DNA from: Erinaceus europaeus
Taxonomy: Eukaryota > Chordata > Mammalia > Eulipotyphla > Erinaceidae
Direction: 5' to 3'
NCBI RefSeq assembly: GCF_950295315.1
Contig: NC_080164.1
Coordinates: 6,952,082-7,016,081, forward strand
DNA length: 64,000 nt
A program made the translations under genes and the position numbers. The notes beneath the pieces are model-generated. The model was not told the origin of the DNA. It saw only the letters and a list, made by a program, of their open reading frames with translations, and searched no databases. Positions 1 through 11,179 of this stretch are shown piece by piece (position 1 is the stretch's first letter; each line of letters opens with the position of its first letter).

Positions 1-273
1 ACTCCCACCGATGTATTGACTTTTAAACAATTATTTATCTGAGAGAAAGAGAAAGAGAGTGAGTCCTGCATACACAGTGCCAGGAAATACACCCAGAGCC
101 TCACAATGCAAAGTCTGCACTCTACCTGTGGAGCCATCTGCCTGGCTGCTATGTCACCTCTTCGAGTGGCAGTTTCTTCGCCGTGAAGCATGAGCAGTGA
201 TGGCCCCTGCCTCCAAATGCAATGGGTAGGCCAACTGAACAGTGAGATTCAGGACTAATGAAAATGCATGGAC

Positions 274-405
274 TTGGACTGGGGAGATAGTGCAGTGGTA
301 ACATGTGGGACTTGCATGTGAGAAGTCCTGATGTGGCCCCTGAAGACACATGTTCAATTCCCAGCATCATCAATAGCCAAAGCTGAGCAGTGCTCCGTTG
401 CAAAA
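274..405 (+). repeat. SINE D copy, degraded
   Basis: tRNA-derived SINE: a GGGGAGATAGTGCAGTGG head, a B-box-like TGTTCAATTCCCAGCA and the family tail AGCTGAGCAGTGCTCC. The same unit recurs about 15 times in the window on both strands. Confidence 0.6.
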
Positions 406-544
406 AAATAACAAAGATGACAGGAAAAAAAATTCAAATGTGAATACTCCATATACATTCATAACACTTTGAAATTTAATCCTAATATAAAGCAGGGTAA
501 TTTAAGGTAGCAGAGTGAATGTATTTGTTTTAGATGTTTATTTA

Positions 545-695
545 CTTAATTTTATGATTTATTTATTTATGAGAGAAAGTGACAGGACCAGAGCATTGCT
601 CAGTTATTGTATATAGTGGTGCTGAGGATGGAACCTGGGTCCTCGGGCATGCAAACTGTGTGCGCTCACAGACTGAATTTTATTTCTGGCTCCAA
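545..695 (-). repeat. SINE D copy, degraded, reverse
   Basis: Reverse copy of SINE D: GACCAGAGCATTGCTCAG, then a reversed B-box region (GGATGGAACCTGGGTC). It is preceded by TTTATTTATTTATGAGAGA, which is the A-rich tail when read on the minus strand. Confidence 0.55.
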
Positions 696-840
696 AAGCA
701 AAATTAAATGAGCAAAGAAATCGATAGTTTTCAAGTAAGCAGGCATGTGTCAGTGATGGGTAGCTCAGGGCAATGATAAGAGAGGAGTTCCTGGCTTATG
801 ACCTCATGGAGCAGAACCCATAGAAGGGAGACTTGTCTGA

Positions 841-1058
841 GAGGGGCTGGGTGATGGCACACCTGGCTGAGCGCATGTTACTACTATGAGGACCCAGGCT
901 CATGCCCCCGCTCCTCACCTGTAGGGGAGAAACTTTATGAGAGGTGAAGCAGAGCTGCAGATATATCTCCATCTCTCTCCAACTCTGCTTCTCCCTTCCA
1001 TCTCAATTTCTCTGTCTTTATAAGAAACAAAAACAAAACAAACAAACAAAAAAAACAG
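841..1058 (+). repeat. SINE B copy
   Basis: tRNA-like head GGGGCTGGGTGATGGCACAC, then the CACCTGTAGGGGAGAAAC block, GGTGAAGCAGAGCTGCAG, a CT-rich stretch and an A-rich tail. This is the plus-strand order of SINE B elsewhere in the window. Confidence 0.7.
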
Positions 1059-1159
1059 AAAAAAAACTTGTGTGGGAAATGTCTATACCTGAAGAAGAGA
1101 TGAGGTGAAGAGGAATGGGAAGCTTCAGTGGAAATAAGAACAGCAAAAGAGAAGCTGTC

Positions 1160-1344
1160 TCTTATGGTCTGGGAGGTGGTGCAGTGGTAAAGTTTTGGAC
1201 TCTCAAGCATGAGGTCCTAAATTTGATTCCTGGCAGCACATGTGCCAGAATGATGTCTGGTTCTTTCTCTCTCCTCCTATCTTTCTCATAAATAAATAAA
1301 ATCTTTAAAAAAAAGAAAAGAGAAAGAGAGAGAGAAAGAAAGAA
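1160..1344 (+). repeat. SINE C copy with target-site duplication
   Basis: Short tRNA-derived element: GGGAGGTGGTGCAGTGGTAA head, a TTTGATTCCTGGCAGCAC B-box-like region, ATGATGTCTGGTTC, then (TAAA) and (GAAA) tail. It is flanked by AGAAGCTGTC at 1150-1159 and 1345-1354, read as the TSD. A second copy of the family is at about 51255-51435. Confidence 0.7.
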
Positions 1345-1419
1345 AGAAGCTGTCCAAGTGCTCATGGACAGAGTCTGAACAAGATGCTAAGATTCATACA
1401 ATGGCAACTACTTTGCCTA

Positions 1420-1575
1420 TACAGATAGCCTACTAGAGCACCAACTTGCACGCCTGAGGTTCCAGAGGCTGTAGGTTCAATTCCCAGCACTACCGTAGGC
1501 CACAACTGAGCAACTGTTCTCGTTTTCTCGCTCTTTCTTTCTCTCTCACAATAACTAAGTCTTTTTAATAAAAAA
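1420..1575 (+). repeat. SINE D-like copy, degraded
   Basis: Contains GGTTCAATTCCCAGCACTAC and the tail ACAACTGAGCAACTGTTCTC, then CT-rich and A-rich sequence. The head is poorly preserved. Confidence 0.5.
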
Positions 1576-1764
1576 GAGAGAAGAAGAGAAAGTAGTGACA
1601 GATTGTTTTGTAGGGAAAGAACGGGAATGGAAAAATTATCCCTAATACCTTTATCTGGGGCAGTGACCCCCCAACTCTACCAAGATCACTTTTCTGTACC
1701 TCCTATGTCAGATGCAGATGACTGAAAATTCTGTGCCAGCCCTCAAAATTTCTAACCTTCCTTT

Positions 1765-2130
1765 TTTCTCTCAAATTTTTTATTAGTGATTTAATATTGA
1801 TTTACAGAATTATGAGATAACAGGGGTAGAGTTCCACACTGTTCCCACCACCAGAGTTCTGTGTCCCCATACCCTCCACTGGAAATTGGAGTAGTTCTCC
1901 CAAGCTCACCAATATGGGTTGAGGATTATTTCTGTAACTATCTATATTTATAGATTTTCCCCCCCTTTTCTTATGGTCTTGCCTTCTCTTTCTTTCTAAG
2001 TCACACCTACTGCTTCTGAGTCTTTTTTTTTCCTCCCCTCTTCTGTCTCCGGGCCTTGATGAACTTGGAGTTCAGAGCACTCTGGTTATCTTCCCCTAAC
2101 ACATCTCCCCCTCTGGCAGTGACCTGCCAA
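1765..2130 (-). repeat. LINE family X 3' segment, old diverged copy
   Basis: Reverse-oriented. TTTTTTATTAGTGATTTAAT marks the A-rich 3' end on the minus strand, followed by GTTCCCACCACCAGAGTTCT, a hallmark of family X. More diverged than the copies at 32.6, 40.7 and 43.1 kb. Confidence 0.55.
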
Positions 2131-2900
2131 TTTTAAGCATAACCAGGAAAGTCTACTTTAAGACACTTTGCTTTCTCTCTGCCTGACTTCTTCCCTCTTG
2201 CTCACCATCCCTGGTCTTCCTATAAGGAATAATTGGATTGTCTCTCTAGAACATTTTGAACTACAAGAAGAGAGAACATTGTGGATGCCCCTTCAGGGGC
2301 ATGGTGCTTTTTGTGGGATTCCATTTCCTCTGTTCCCTTGGAACCCAATCTCCTGGTGACAGCTGTCTGGCTCCCAGAGTCAGGAGCAGCTGCAGCCATG
2401 TGCTGCCATTTGAGCCTGGGGATGCCAGGGGCTCAGCTCCAAGATGCAGCTGCTCTTTCAAGCTTGGCATCGTGACCCTCCCAAACAAAGGGATACATTC
2501 ATTAGTGCTTCCCACGTGTCACCTTTTCACAAGAGGACCCCAATTCCTTGTCCCGTTGTACAATCCTTTACTCCTGGCCCTCATTGACAGTTTTACTATA
2601 AAGAAGCATGAAATGTCTGAGCTTTAGTTTCCTCGATTCTACCATGGAGGTGGTAACATGAGCCACCCCTGTGGCCAGAGTGAAGTTCCAAAGACACAAA
2701 GAGGTAGGAACAGCTTTTGACCAATGATGGGACCATGCTCCTGTGTTGCTTATTATTAAGATCCTTATTTTTTTTAATTTCTTTATTGGGGAATTAATGT
2801 TTTGCATTCGACAGTAAATACAATAGTTCGTACATGCATGACATTTCTCAGTTTTCCATATAACAATACAACCCCACTAGGTCCTCGGTCATCCTTTTTG

Positions 2901-3370
2901 TGCTGGGATAGCTTCGCCGGAGAGAGAGAGATGAGGAACTTGTGGCGGTGTGGTAATACAATTCTTTAGTGATGCAGATGTCCCAGAGTCGGGTATGAGC
3001 ACAGCGGGTTTAGGCCACGTGGAGCTAGCAAAATGGCTGCCTCCTGCTATGCATGCCAGCTCTTCTCCAGGTCTTCTTCTGGTTGGGATGTGGAAGAGAA
3101 AGAAAAATGAAACCAGGAACAGCAGCGGGCTTGTACAGAAAAATGGAAGTGGCAAGTCGGGAATGGGATTGGGTAGAGAAAACAAGGCATGCTGGGAAGG
3201 TGGAAGCATCCTTAGCAACTGTTGCAATGATTTTAACTGAATTAGCAATACCCTGAGGGGACAATGTGATGGGGATCCTTCAGGCAAAACAATGATTATG
3301 TAAATAGATCATAGTGTCAGCAATGGAGCATGGAGCAGAGCAGGGGTAGGGCTGGCTTTAAGGCCCGACA
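2901..3370 (-). mobile_element. Solo LTR (LTR family 1) nested in the L1 3' UTR
   Basis: On the minus strand it begins TGTCGGGC and ends CCCAGCA. It is flanked by TTTTG at 2896-2900 and 3371-3375. The L1 UTR reads through on both sides when compared with the uninterrupted copy near 31.68 kb, which supports the boundaries. U3 and U5 segments match the LTR at 47559-47997 and the one at about 56990-57366. The polyadenylation hexamer of the family is degraded here (TTTAGT on the plus strand near 2966). No internal retroviral sequence is present, so it is a solo LTR. Confidence 0.8.
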
Positions 3371-3477
3371 TTTTGGACCTGTATTCTTCCCCACCCCACC
3401 CCAGAGTCTTTTACTTTGGTGCAATATGCCAATTCCAGTTCAGATTCTACTTGTGTTTGCTCTTCTGATCTTGTTTT

Positions 3478-3842
3478 TCAACTTCTGCCTGAGAGTGAGA
3501 TCATCCCATATTCATCCTTCTGTTTCTGACTTATTTCACTTAACATGAATTTTTCAAGGTCCATCCAAGATTGGCTGAAAACAGTGAAGCCACCATTTTT
3601 TATAGCTGGGTAGTATTCCACAGTGTATATAGACCACAACTTGATCAGCCACTCATCTGTTGTTGGACACCTGGATTGCTTCCAGGTTTTGGCTATTACA
3701 ATTTGTGCTGCTAAGAACATGTGTGTATACAAATCTTTTTGGATGGATGTGTTGGGTTCCTTAGGATCTATCCCCAGGAGAGGAATTGCAGGATCATAGG
3801 GTGGGCCCATTTCTAGCCTTCTGAGAGTTCTCCAGACTGTTC
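3478..3842 (-). pseudogene. L1 ORF2 C-terminal fragment
   Basis: Minus-strand reading encodes about the last 120 residues of L1 ORF2, including the hallmark stretches PYDPAIPLLGI, IAKTWKQS, CPTTDEW and YTVEYYPAIKNG. These lie C-terminal to the reverse transcriptase domain. The frame is open up to the 5' truncation at 3842 and continues by chance into flanking DNA. With no endonuclease or reverse transcriptase domain it cannot be functional. Confidence 0.88.
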
Positions 3843-4089
3843 TATTAAGATCCTTATTTCTGAGTTTAGCCAGTGAGAAAAAGTACTGAATACAGGACAG
3901 TATAATTGACTTCTGAACCCAAATCTCCCTGTGGGTGGTCCTCAAGAACTTGAGTCACAGTTTCTAGAGAAGATGCTTGTCTTAGGCTTACAAGAATTGG
4001 TAGCATCTGAGAGGCTAAAGGAGAAGGAAGGATATTGGGATGAGGTGGGCAACTCAGGCAAAAGCTGAGAAATGAAGACAGCAGTGCTC

Positions 4090-6010
4090 CCAAGGTTGCA
4101 GATATGGGTTGACTATTGTTCTATGACTATCTGCCTATATTAATATAGATTTGCCCCCATTTTTTCTTCCTGTGGTTCTGCCTTCTCTTTCTTCCTAGGT
4201 CACACCTGTACCTATTATTATTTCTGAATGTCCTTCCTTTTTCCCTCTTCTCTCTCTAGGTCCTAATGAAGTTGGAGTTCAGAGGGACCTTCCCCTATCA
4301 TTTCTCCCCTTTTAGTAGTATGGACCAGAATTCTTTATGGAGTGCAGAAAGTGGAAGGTCTGGCTTCTGTCATTGCTTCTTCACTGGACATGGGCGTTGA
4401 CAGGTGGATCCATACCTCCAGCCTATTTCTGTCTTTCCCTAGTGGGGTAGGCCTCTGGGGAGGTGGGGTTCCAGGACACATTGGTGAGGTCATTTGCCCA
4501 GGGAAGTCAGGATGGAATCATAGTAGCATCTGCAACTTGGTGGCTGAACGGTGGTTAAGACATAAAGCAGGACAAAATGATTAATGACTGGGAACAAAAA
4601 GGTAGGAACAGAGCAGACAAAAATAGGAGTTTTTAGATGGAAAGGAGCTGAAGTCTATTTTAAGTATGTTCTTAGGGGTCCATGACTTTCATGTTTTTGC
4701 TTGAGTTTGATACCTAACATGGAGGTGGACCAAAAAATATTGTCTGCGAAGAAGATGCCATAGTTGATAATAGGGCTAGAAAGTTGGATTAGGGCAGAGA
4801 GTAGCTCCCAAACTTGAAGAAAAATCTTTGAATAGAATTAACTGTTCAGCCCATCAACCTGACCCAGGGTTCATATATGTATTCATATTTAGCATAGGAA
4901 CCTCTGAGTTCTTTTTTAAAAAATTTAATTATTTATTTAAGAAAGGAGACATTAACAAAACCCTAGGATAGGAGGGGAACAACTCCACTGAATTCCCACC
5001 ACCCGATCTCCATATCCCACCCCCTCCCCTGATAGCTTTCCCATTCTCTATCCCTCTGGGAGTATGAACCCAGGGTCACTGTGGGTTGCAGAAGGTGGAA
5101 GGTCTGGCTTCTGTAATTGCTTCCCTGATGAACATGGGCATTAACAGGTCGATCCATACTCCCAGTCTGCCTCTCTCTTTCCCTAGTAAGGTGGGTCTCT
5201 AGGACACATTGGTGGGGTCGTCTGTCCAGGGAAGTCTGGTCGGCATCCTGCTAGCCTCTGGAACCTGGTGGCTGAAAAGAGAGTTAACATACAAAGCCAA
5301 ACAAATTGTTGAACAATTATGGACCTAAAGGCTGGAATAGTGCAGATGAAGTGTTGGGGGGTACTCACTGCAGACGCTTGTGTACTTCTGCTTTCAGGTA
5401 TATATTTTGCCCTAGTTTATGGATACGTGTGAACATATGCTCTCTCTCAGGGGACCTGGTCTATATCTAGGTTTTGGGACTTTGTGAAGAAGTGAACCAC
5501 TTGGAATGGGATTAGAGAATACTATGAAAGGAAAGGTCTCACCTGAGTAATGAAGCTGAAGGGTTATCTTTCCACACCTGCAGTCTCTGGACACAGTCTG
5601 AAGTGAAGCATGTTGGGGTGGCACTCGTTGCGTTGATTAGGTTGCGATCCGTGAGTGCAATGTTATTTGATTTGCATTGAGAGAAGCATGCAGGGAAGTG
5701 CGCCTCACCCTAAGGTTCCAGGACTGGGGGAAATATAGGCTCTATAGTGGAAATGTGAGGTTATAGGAACCTCTGAGTTCTTGTCAGTCTGAGCTGACAG
5801 TTCATGGTCACAGCTAGGAACATTCGAGGCTGCACTCATTTCAGGACCCGTCTTCCTGAAAGTGGCAGGGTAGGATGACCCAGCCTCTTTTTGGAAAGTG
5901 GGCAGTTCCTGCCATTGCTGCTTTATAGGGAGGATAAGCTTTTGGAGTGGACTGTGAGAGGGCTTATGATGATATTCTTGATGGAAGTGACCAGTTAGTG
6001 GCACTGCCCT
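4090..6010 (-). mobile_element. LINE family X copy, split by a younger X copy
   Basis: Host copy on the minus strand in two parts, 4090-4893 and 5783-6010. The left part has GCAGAAAGTGGAAGGTCTGG and ATGGGCGTTGACAGG. The right part has GACAGTTCATGGTCACAGCT and GGAACATTCGAGGCTGCACT. Both match the order in the long copy at 40.7-42.4 kb. A second X copy (4914-5762) interrupts it. Confidence 0.75.
4914..5762 (-). mobile_element. LINE family X insertion nested in an X copy, 20-bp TSD
   Basis: The 20-bp sequence beginning ATAGGAACCTCTGAG is present exactly at 4894-4913 and 5763-5782. The element between starts at its T-rich (3' A-tail) end and is 5'-truncated at the right. Long exact TSD, A-tail and 5' truncation are what L1-type target-primed retrotransposition produces. 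No protein-coding capacity is visible. Confidence 0.88.
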
Positions 6011-6014
6011 GAAA

Positions 6015-6180
6015 CTTCTTCAGATAAAGATGGAGACTGAGAGACAGAGGTAGAAAAAGAAAGCTAGCAATGTACTTAAGCTTCTTCTGTTGCCATTACA
6101 TCTCTTCTCTGGGACTTGAACCTGGGATGAGTGCATGACAAAGCAGGTGCCCTCACAGGTGAGCTGTCTCACTGCCCTCA
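6015..6180 (-). repeat. tRNA-derived SINE, old reverse copy
   Basis: Purine-rich GAGACTGAGAGACAGAGG, then TCTGGGACTTGAACCTGGGA (reversed B box), then a GTGAGCTGTCTCACTGCCC end. Diverged. Confidence 0.45.
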
Positions 6181-6299
6181 GAGGAGGGTTCAACAGCAAG
6201 AAGAAGCCAATGAGTTATAAAGGGCTAGAGGCCATTCTATCCTGCTCCTTATCTTCTGTGGCTTCTCTCACTTAACTCTCTGGACAAAGGGTTCTGCTC

Positions 6300-6470
6300 A
6301 GAATATGCTCTTTTTTTTTAAAAAGTATTATTATTATTTTTTTTACCAGAGCACTGCTCAGCTTTGGTTTATGGTGGTGCAGGGGATTGAACCTGGGACT
6401 CTGAAGCCTCAGGTATGGGAGTCTGTTTGCATACAGAGTGGGTACATAACTTTTTCCTGCCCAGACTCTT
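6300..6470 (-). repeat. SINE D copy, reverse
   Basis: ACCAGAGCACTGCTCAGCTT, then GTGCAGGGGATTGAACCTGG and GCCTCAGGTATGGGAGTC. T-rich sequence at the left is the A-tail of the minus-strand element. Confidence 0.65.
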
Positions 6471-6520
6471 GGAGCCCTGGACACCTGTCTTTTCAAGTTG
6501 GTATTACTAGCTTCCTTATT

Positions 6521-6535
6521 GGAGAGAGAGAGAGA

Positions 6536-6592
<57 letters not shown>

Positions 6593-6595
6593 AGG
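6521..6595. repeat. (GA)n microsatellite
   Basis: Nearly pure GA dinucleotide run of about 70 bases, interrupted by GG steps. Confidence 0.95.
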
Positions 6596-6599
6596 CTGA

Positions 6600-6735
6600 G
6601 TCTAAAGAGGATCTAGGTGGGGGGTGAGAGTGTTTTGCGGAAAACTGAGAACTTTTACACATGTACCAACAACTGTATTTTTTCCCCAATAACTGTACTT
6701 ACTATTAACTGTGAATTATTAATCCCCTCAAAGTC
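6600..6735 (+). mobile_element. L1 3' UTR fragment (second L1 subtype)
   Basis: Contains GTGTTTTGCGGAAAACTGAG, ACACATGTACCAACAACTGT and TTAATCCCC, matching the 3' end of the L1 at 54.31-54.41 kb. Strongly 5'-truncated. Confidence 0.65.
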
Positions 6736-6869
6736 ATGAACCCCTTGGAATATTATCTAAAATAGACATCCTAGCTTTTTCCAACATGAAGACCCCAAAT
6801 CTGATATGCTATATTCTTGCCTTTATGTTCCTGATTATTAAATAATTTATACTACTTTACGTCTTAATG

Positions 6870-7235
6870 CTTTCCAGCCATCAAGTTGCAGATGCTACCA
6901 TGATGTCAATATGACTCCCCTGGGCAGATGACCACACCAATGAGTCCTGGAACCTCACTTCCCCAGACCCCTGCCGGACTAGGGAAAGAGAGAAACAGGC
7001 TGAATCCACCTGTCAACACCCATGTTCAGTGGAGAAGCAATTACAGAAGCCAGACCTTCCACTTTCTGCACTCTATAAAGATCTTTGGTCCATATTCCCA
7101 GAGGGATAAAGAAAAAATAGGGAACCTTCCAATGAAGGGGGTGGAATATGGAAATCTAGTGGTGGGAATTATATGGAACCACACCACTCTTACCCCACAA
7201 TCTGGAGAGAGAGAGAGAGAGGGAAAATAGCACTG
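6870..7235 (+). mobile_element. LINE family X copy, forward
   Basis: Forward copy: AGCAATTACAGAAGCCAGAC, then CCATATTCCCAGAGGGATAA and GTGGTGGGAATTATATGGAA, ending in a short (GA)n. The open frame across it is non-coding: the same stretch is broken in other copies. Confidence 0.75.
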
Positions 7236-7334
7236 CCCAGTCTTAACTTCCCAATTCAGAATTTCCAGGAGACAGGCCTGGGAATCTTCTTTTTGAAAAT
7301 AGTTCTTCTGTCTTTCTCTCTCTGTGTGTGTGAT

Positions 7335-7415
7335 TCTTTTTAAAAGATTTCTTTCATTTTATTACATGAGAGATAGTGATACGGAGAGAAGAGGCAGAGA
7401 GAGAGATACAGAGAG

Positions 7416-7461
<46 letters not shown>

Positions 7462-7575
7462 GAGAGAGAGAGAGAAACCACAATACTGAAGCTTCCTTCA
7501 GTGCGGTAGGGGCTGGGTTTTCACACACTTGAAAGCAGTGCACTTTCACAGTGAAGTACTTTGCTGGCATGTTGC
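7335..7575 (-). repeat. Old SINE with internal (GA)n, reverse
   Basis: T-rich start, a long (GA)n run at about 7395-7475, then CTGAAGCTTCCTTCAGTGCG and GGGCTGGGTTTTCACACACT. Related to the copies near 8.3 and 29.2 kb. Confidence 0.45.
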
Positions 7576-7589
7576 TTTTTTTTTTTTTG

Positions 7590-7870
7590 TAACCTCTGTG
7601 TCCCTGTCAGTGTGAGCTTGAAGCTCATGGTCACAGCTGAGAACACTGCAGGCTGCACTCATTTCAGGACCAGTCGTCCTTGAGCGGCAGGGCAGAATAC
7701 CCTAGACTCCCTTCAGAGACTGGGGCAGTCCATACCATTTCTACTTTATTTCTGCTTTACAATGATGTTCCTGATAGAAGTGACCAGTGGTGATGGAGAG
7801 AGAAATCCATTAGAAGTCTAGGACCATCATATTTATGTGGGAATCCAAAAATTCCTGACTAGGGCCCCCA
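7590..7870 (-). mobile_element. LINE family X internal fragment, reverse
   Basis: AACCTCTGTGTCCCTGTCAG, TCATGGTCACAGCTGAGAAC and GATGTTCCTGATAGAAGTGA align with the same segment of the X copy at 41.4-41.8 kb. Confidence 0.65.
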
Positions 7871-8280
7871 GAGGATGAGATGGTGTGATAAAGCCTATTG
7901 CTTTTTGACATACTAAGTTTTCAATGAATGACTAAAATTTAGAAAAATTCTAACAACATTAAAGAATAACAGTAACTACCAATAATGGGTTACTGACCAT
8001 ATCCGAGGCCAGGTGTCATAAAATTTCTTTATATGCCTTCGTCTCTACAATAAACCTATATTACACACTGGGACACTGTGGGGCAGTGAGATTAAGTCAC
8101 TGGATCACCATTTTATTGTTAAAAAGTAGAGGAGTCAAAGTTTGGACCCTGGTTGGACGGACATTGGTTTCGGATCTGTGTTCTTAACCTAGACATTGCA
8201 CTGTCTCTCAAGAAGAACAGAATAAACAAATCAAAGTTTACCCTCCATTCTTGTTACCAGAAACAACCACCCGTAACACT
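7871..8280. other. No recognised feature
   Basis: AT-rich intergenic sequence without a convincing open frame or a repeat I recognise. Confidence 0.5.
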
Positions 8281-8284
8281 TAAT

Positions 8285-8575
8285 CATTTAATTGTTTTTA
8301 TTTTCTTTTTCCTCCTCCTTTTACTTCTCTGCTTTTCTCCTCCTCCTCCCTTTTTTTTTCTGCAGAGTAGGGCCTTGTGCTTGCACAATTCACCGCATCA
8401 GAGCATTTTTTTTTTCATTCAACTAGAGAAAAAGAAAAACAGAGACAGAGAGAGAAAGAACAGCATAAGATTTCCGCAGGTGCTACAGCACATCATATGT
8501 GATGTTAGATTGAAACCTGGGCCTGCACATCACAAGGCATACAGCCTGCCCGTGAGCTATCTCTCCAGCCCGATT
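8285..8575 (-). repeat. Old tRNA-derived SINE, reverse
   Basis: Pyrimidine-rich left part, GAGACAGAGAGAGAAAGAAC, GATTGAAACCTGGGCCTGCA (reversed B box) and GTGAGCTATCTCTCCAGCCC as the 5' end on the minus strand. Confidence 0.5.
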
Positions 8576-8904
8576 TATATTTCCATGTGGAGGATATTTA
8601 TTTGAACCAAAGTGTTTTCCATGGTTTGCTCAAAACTATGGTATCAGAGCCTATTTCCTCTACCACGTGCTCTTTATAAGTGACTGTGATCAGTGCACAG
8701 TTTTCTGTGCTTAGTATTTATATGTTTGTCCTTGTCCTACCTATAGGACCAGGACATACCATGCAATTCTTTCCTGTCAGATACTGAGATTCATTCCCCC
8801 CCCTTTTTTTTTTTTACCATCATAATACTTTGATGAATCTCTTCATTTCATCAGCGTCGGACAGCTACTTCCTTAAGTTCTAGAAAGCAAGTTTCACATG
8901 TCAA

Positions 8905-9160
8905 ATGTACTTTCAGGGAGTATGGATGGACCTGCCAACACCCATGTCCAGCAGAGAAGCAATGACAGAAGCCAGAACTCCCACCTTCTGCTCCCCACAA
9001 TGATCCTGGGTCCATCCTCCTAAAGGGATAAAGAACAGGAAAGTTTCCAGTGGAGGGGATGGGATACAGAGCTCTGGTGGTGGGAATTGTGTAGAATTGT
9101 TCCCCTCATATCCTATGGTCTTGTTGATCATGATTAAATCAATAATAAAAAAAATAGCAT
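8905..9160 (+). mobile_element. LINE family X 3' end, forward
   Basis: GGGAGTATGGATGGACCTGC through GTGGTGGGAATTGTGTAGAA to CCTATGGTCTTGTTGATC and an A-rich tail. This is the standard 3' terminus of the family, severely 5'-truncated. Confidence 0.8.
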
Positions 9161-10900
9161 CTCATTCCCCCCCCCCAGGGGTGGGGTGGGAGGAGAAGTA
9201 CTTTCTATCTGAAATACATTCTAGGGACTCCGTTGTTTTTGGCATCTCGTCATCCTGCCCTCCCACCAGCGGTGTGTGGGAGGTAACCACTTCCTCACCC
9301 TCCTGCCAACTCTGCCAATTTGGGAGGTGAAAAATGGCTGTGCCTTGTGATTTCTATTTACATGTCTTTGATTACTAGTGAGGTGAACATTTCCTTTTGT
9401 GTTTATTGCCCACTTGTGTTTCTTGGGTTGTGAGCTGTTTATTCATACCCCTGTTCATCTCCCACTCTACTGCCCCCTTGGCAAACTTAACCTTTTTTTT
9501 TTTCTTGTCTGTATAAGTTTTTCATAGCAATAACCTTTTGGCTCCCCTACTTGCGGGAAACACTTGCCAGATTTGTTCTTTGCCTTGGACTTGCCTCTTA
9601 GATGTCAATTAGCTTGCAGATGGAGAAACCTGAATTTATAATAGTGAAGAGTAGAGTATTGGGAAATAAATAGACTCACTAGGCAGAGAAGATCCTAAAG
9701 CCTTTATCAAGGTTCATTTAATACCAGGAGGTCTGGCACTTTATTCTCTGGTGATAGAGAGGTCTAAAGAAATATCTGTCCCTTTCTCCTCTTTGGGCTG
9801 GTGAAAATGGTGGTGGTGGTGGTGGTGGTGGTGGTGGTGGTGGTAGAAATCTTGCCAGAAAAGTCTCAGTGCAAATTGCTTTCAACTCCTTTTGACATGG
9901 GTATAAAATGCCACCCCAAATACCAGCGGTAATAAAGACCCCAACTTAAAAGGAGGAGTAGGTGTAAATGTAACACATGAGAGTTTTTTTTTTAAATCTT
10001 CCTAGCCAGTTGCTGAAGACTGGGGGTGGGTGGGCGGTGAGACACTGAGCTGCTGCCCAACTTCCCAACTCTGTGAGGGAGAAGTCAGGCTATTGGGGGC
10101 TCAGTGCTCATGGGAGATTTTTGAACCAAGATGAGCTGCTCATATCCCTTTGCAACAAGAATAATCAGCACATCCTGCCCTGTGGCTCTCACGTCCTCTT
10201 CCCCTTCCTCTGCTCTGATGTTTCTCTGCCCCACACACTGCATTCCCCTCTCTGCGCCTGCAGCCTTCCATCATCTTGTGTCTGCCGTTTTGTGCAGACA
10301 CGGTGATTGGGTTCCCACTCCTCCCCCCACGCCCCCCACGAGTAACACTGCTAGTCATATTCTGAAACAGATTTGTAATGTGATCAGGAATCAGAGGATC
10401 CAAGGACCTCCATGCCCACAGAGGCACAGTTATGTGGGAATACATTCGTTTTAGAGAAAGCCACCCTGCTTTGGCTCTTATCTGTATTTGTTGAACAAAG
10501 ACAATTCTTACAACATGGTTGTGGAGTGGGTTGGCTAGACAGGGTTCTGAGTTCAGGTTGTCCAAGTGCTCGGAGAGAAAGGAGGTCTTAGATGTGCTTG
10601 GCAGGGAGGATGTTATTTTTCTTCATGATGTTGCTTGTCTAAAGGCATTGGAGATGAACCCAACTTACAGTTGGGGAATCTTTCTCAGGAATGACTTAAG
10701 TGCTGCAGAGGATAAAGTGAATAACTTGCTTGGTTGAACCCTAGGTCTGGTCCTTGATACCCTTCCTGAATGTTGAGAGGTCATCTGGACTCATTCTCTC
10801 CCATCCCTTTCATTAAATAAACAGGCTTAAAAATAAAAGAAATAGCTTGAGTAGTCTACAGGGTTGTTTTTTTTTCTTTCTGTTGTAAAGAATTTTCACA
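9161..10900. other. Low-repeat intergenic stretch with a (GGT)n tract
   Basis: Mostly unique-looking DNA. A pure (GGT)n run lies at about 9808-9845 and a faint old SINE at 10715-10830. Open frames up to 141 codons exist on both strands at 10.07-10.57 kb, but they overlap one another and show no domain I recognise. Confidence 0.5.
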
Positions 10901-10903
10901 GTT

Positions 10904-11113
10904 TGGGGCTGGGTGGTGGTGCCCTTGGTTGAGCGCATGTATTACAATGAGCAAGGACGCAGGTTCAAGCCCCTGGGCCCCAACTGTAGGGGGAAAGCTT
11001 TAGGAGTGGTGAAGCTGCAGGTTCTCTCTCTAGCTCTCTCCCTCTCTGTCATCCCCCTCCTCTTGATTTCTGGCTGTCTCTATCCAATGAATAAAGAAAT
11101 AAAAAAATTTAAA
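10904..11113 (+). repeat. SINE B copy with TSD
   Basis: Head GGGGCTGGGTGGTGGTGCCC, B-box region GGTTCAAGCCCCTGGGCC, then GTGGTGAAGCTGCAGG, a CT-rich middle, TGGCTGTCTCTATCCAATGA and an A-tail. AAAGAATTTTCACAGTT (10887-10903) and AAAGAATTTTCATAGTT (11114-11130) flank it, a TSD with one mismatch. Confidence 0.85.
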
Positions 11114-11179
11114 AAAGAATTTTCATAGTTCCTTGTATTTATTTTCTGTTTCTTGTTTTTTTTGTGAGAAGTAAGTCAC

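Larger units (their letters stand above)
2771..3842 (-). mobile_element. 5'-truncated L1 insertion with 17-bp TSD
   Basis: An L1 3' end on the minus strand. TATTAAGATCCTTATTT occurs at 2754-2770 and again at 3843-3859, an exact 17-bp TSD bracketing the insertion. From right to left it holds the ORF2 C-terminus (stop at 3478), then the 3' UTR. The UTR end matches the plus-strand L1 3' end at 31.66-31.84 kb. A solo LTR (2901-3370) sits inside the UTR. The short A-tail and clean TSD indicate target-primed insertion with 5' truncation. Confidence 0.88.

Noticed and set aside
10073..10737. Overlapping open frames on both strands near 10.1-10.7 kb as a possible gene
   Set aside because: No recognisable domain, no splice or promoter context, and mutual overlap suggests chance.
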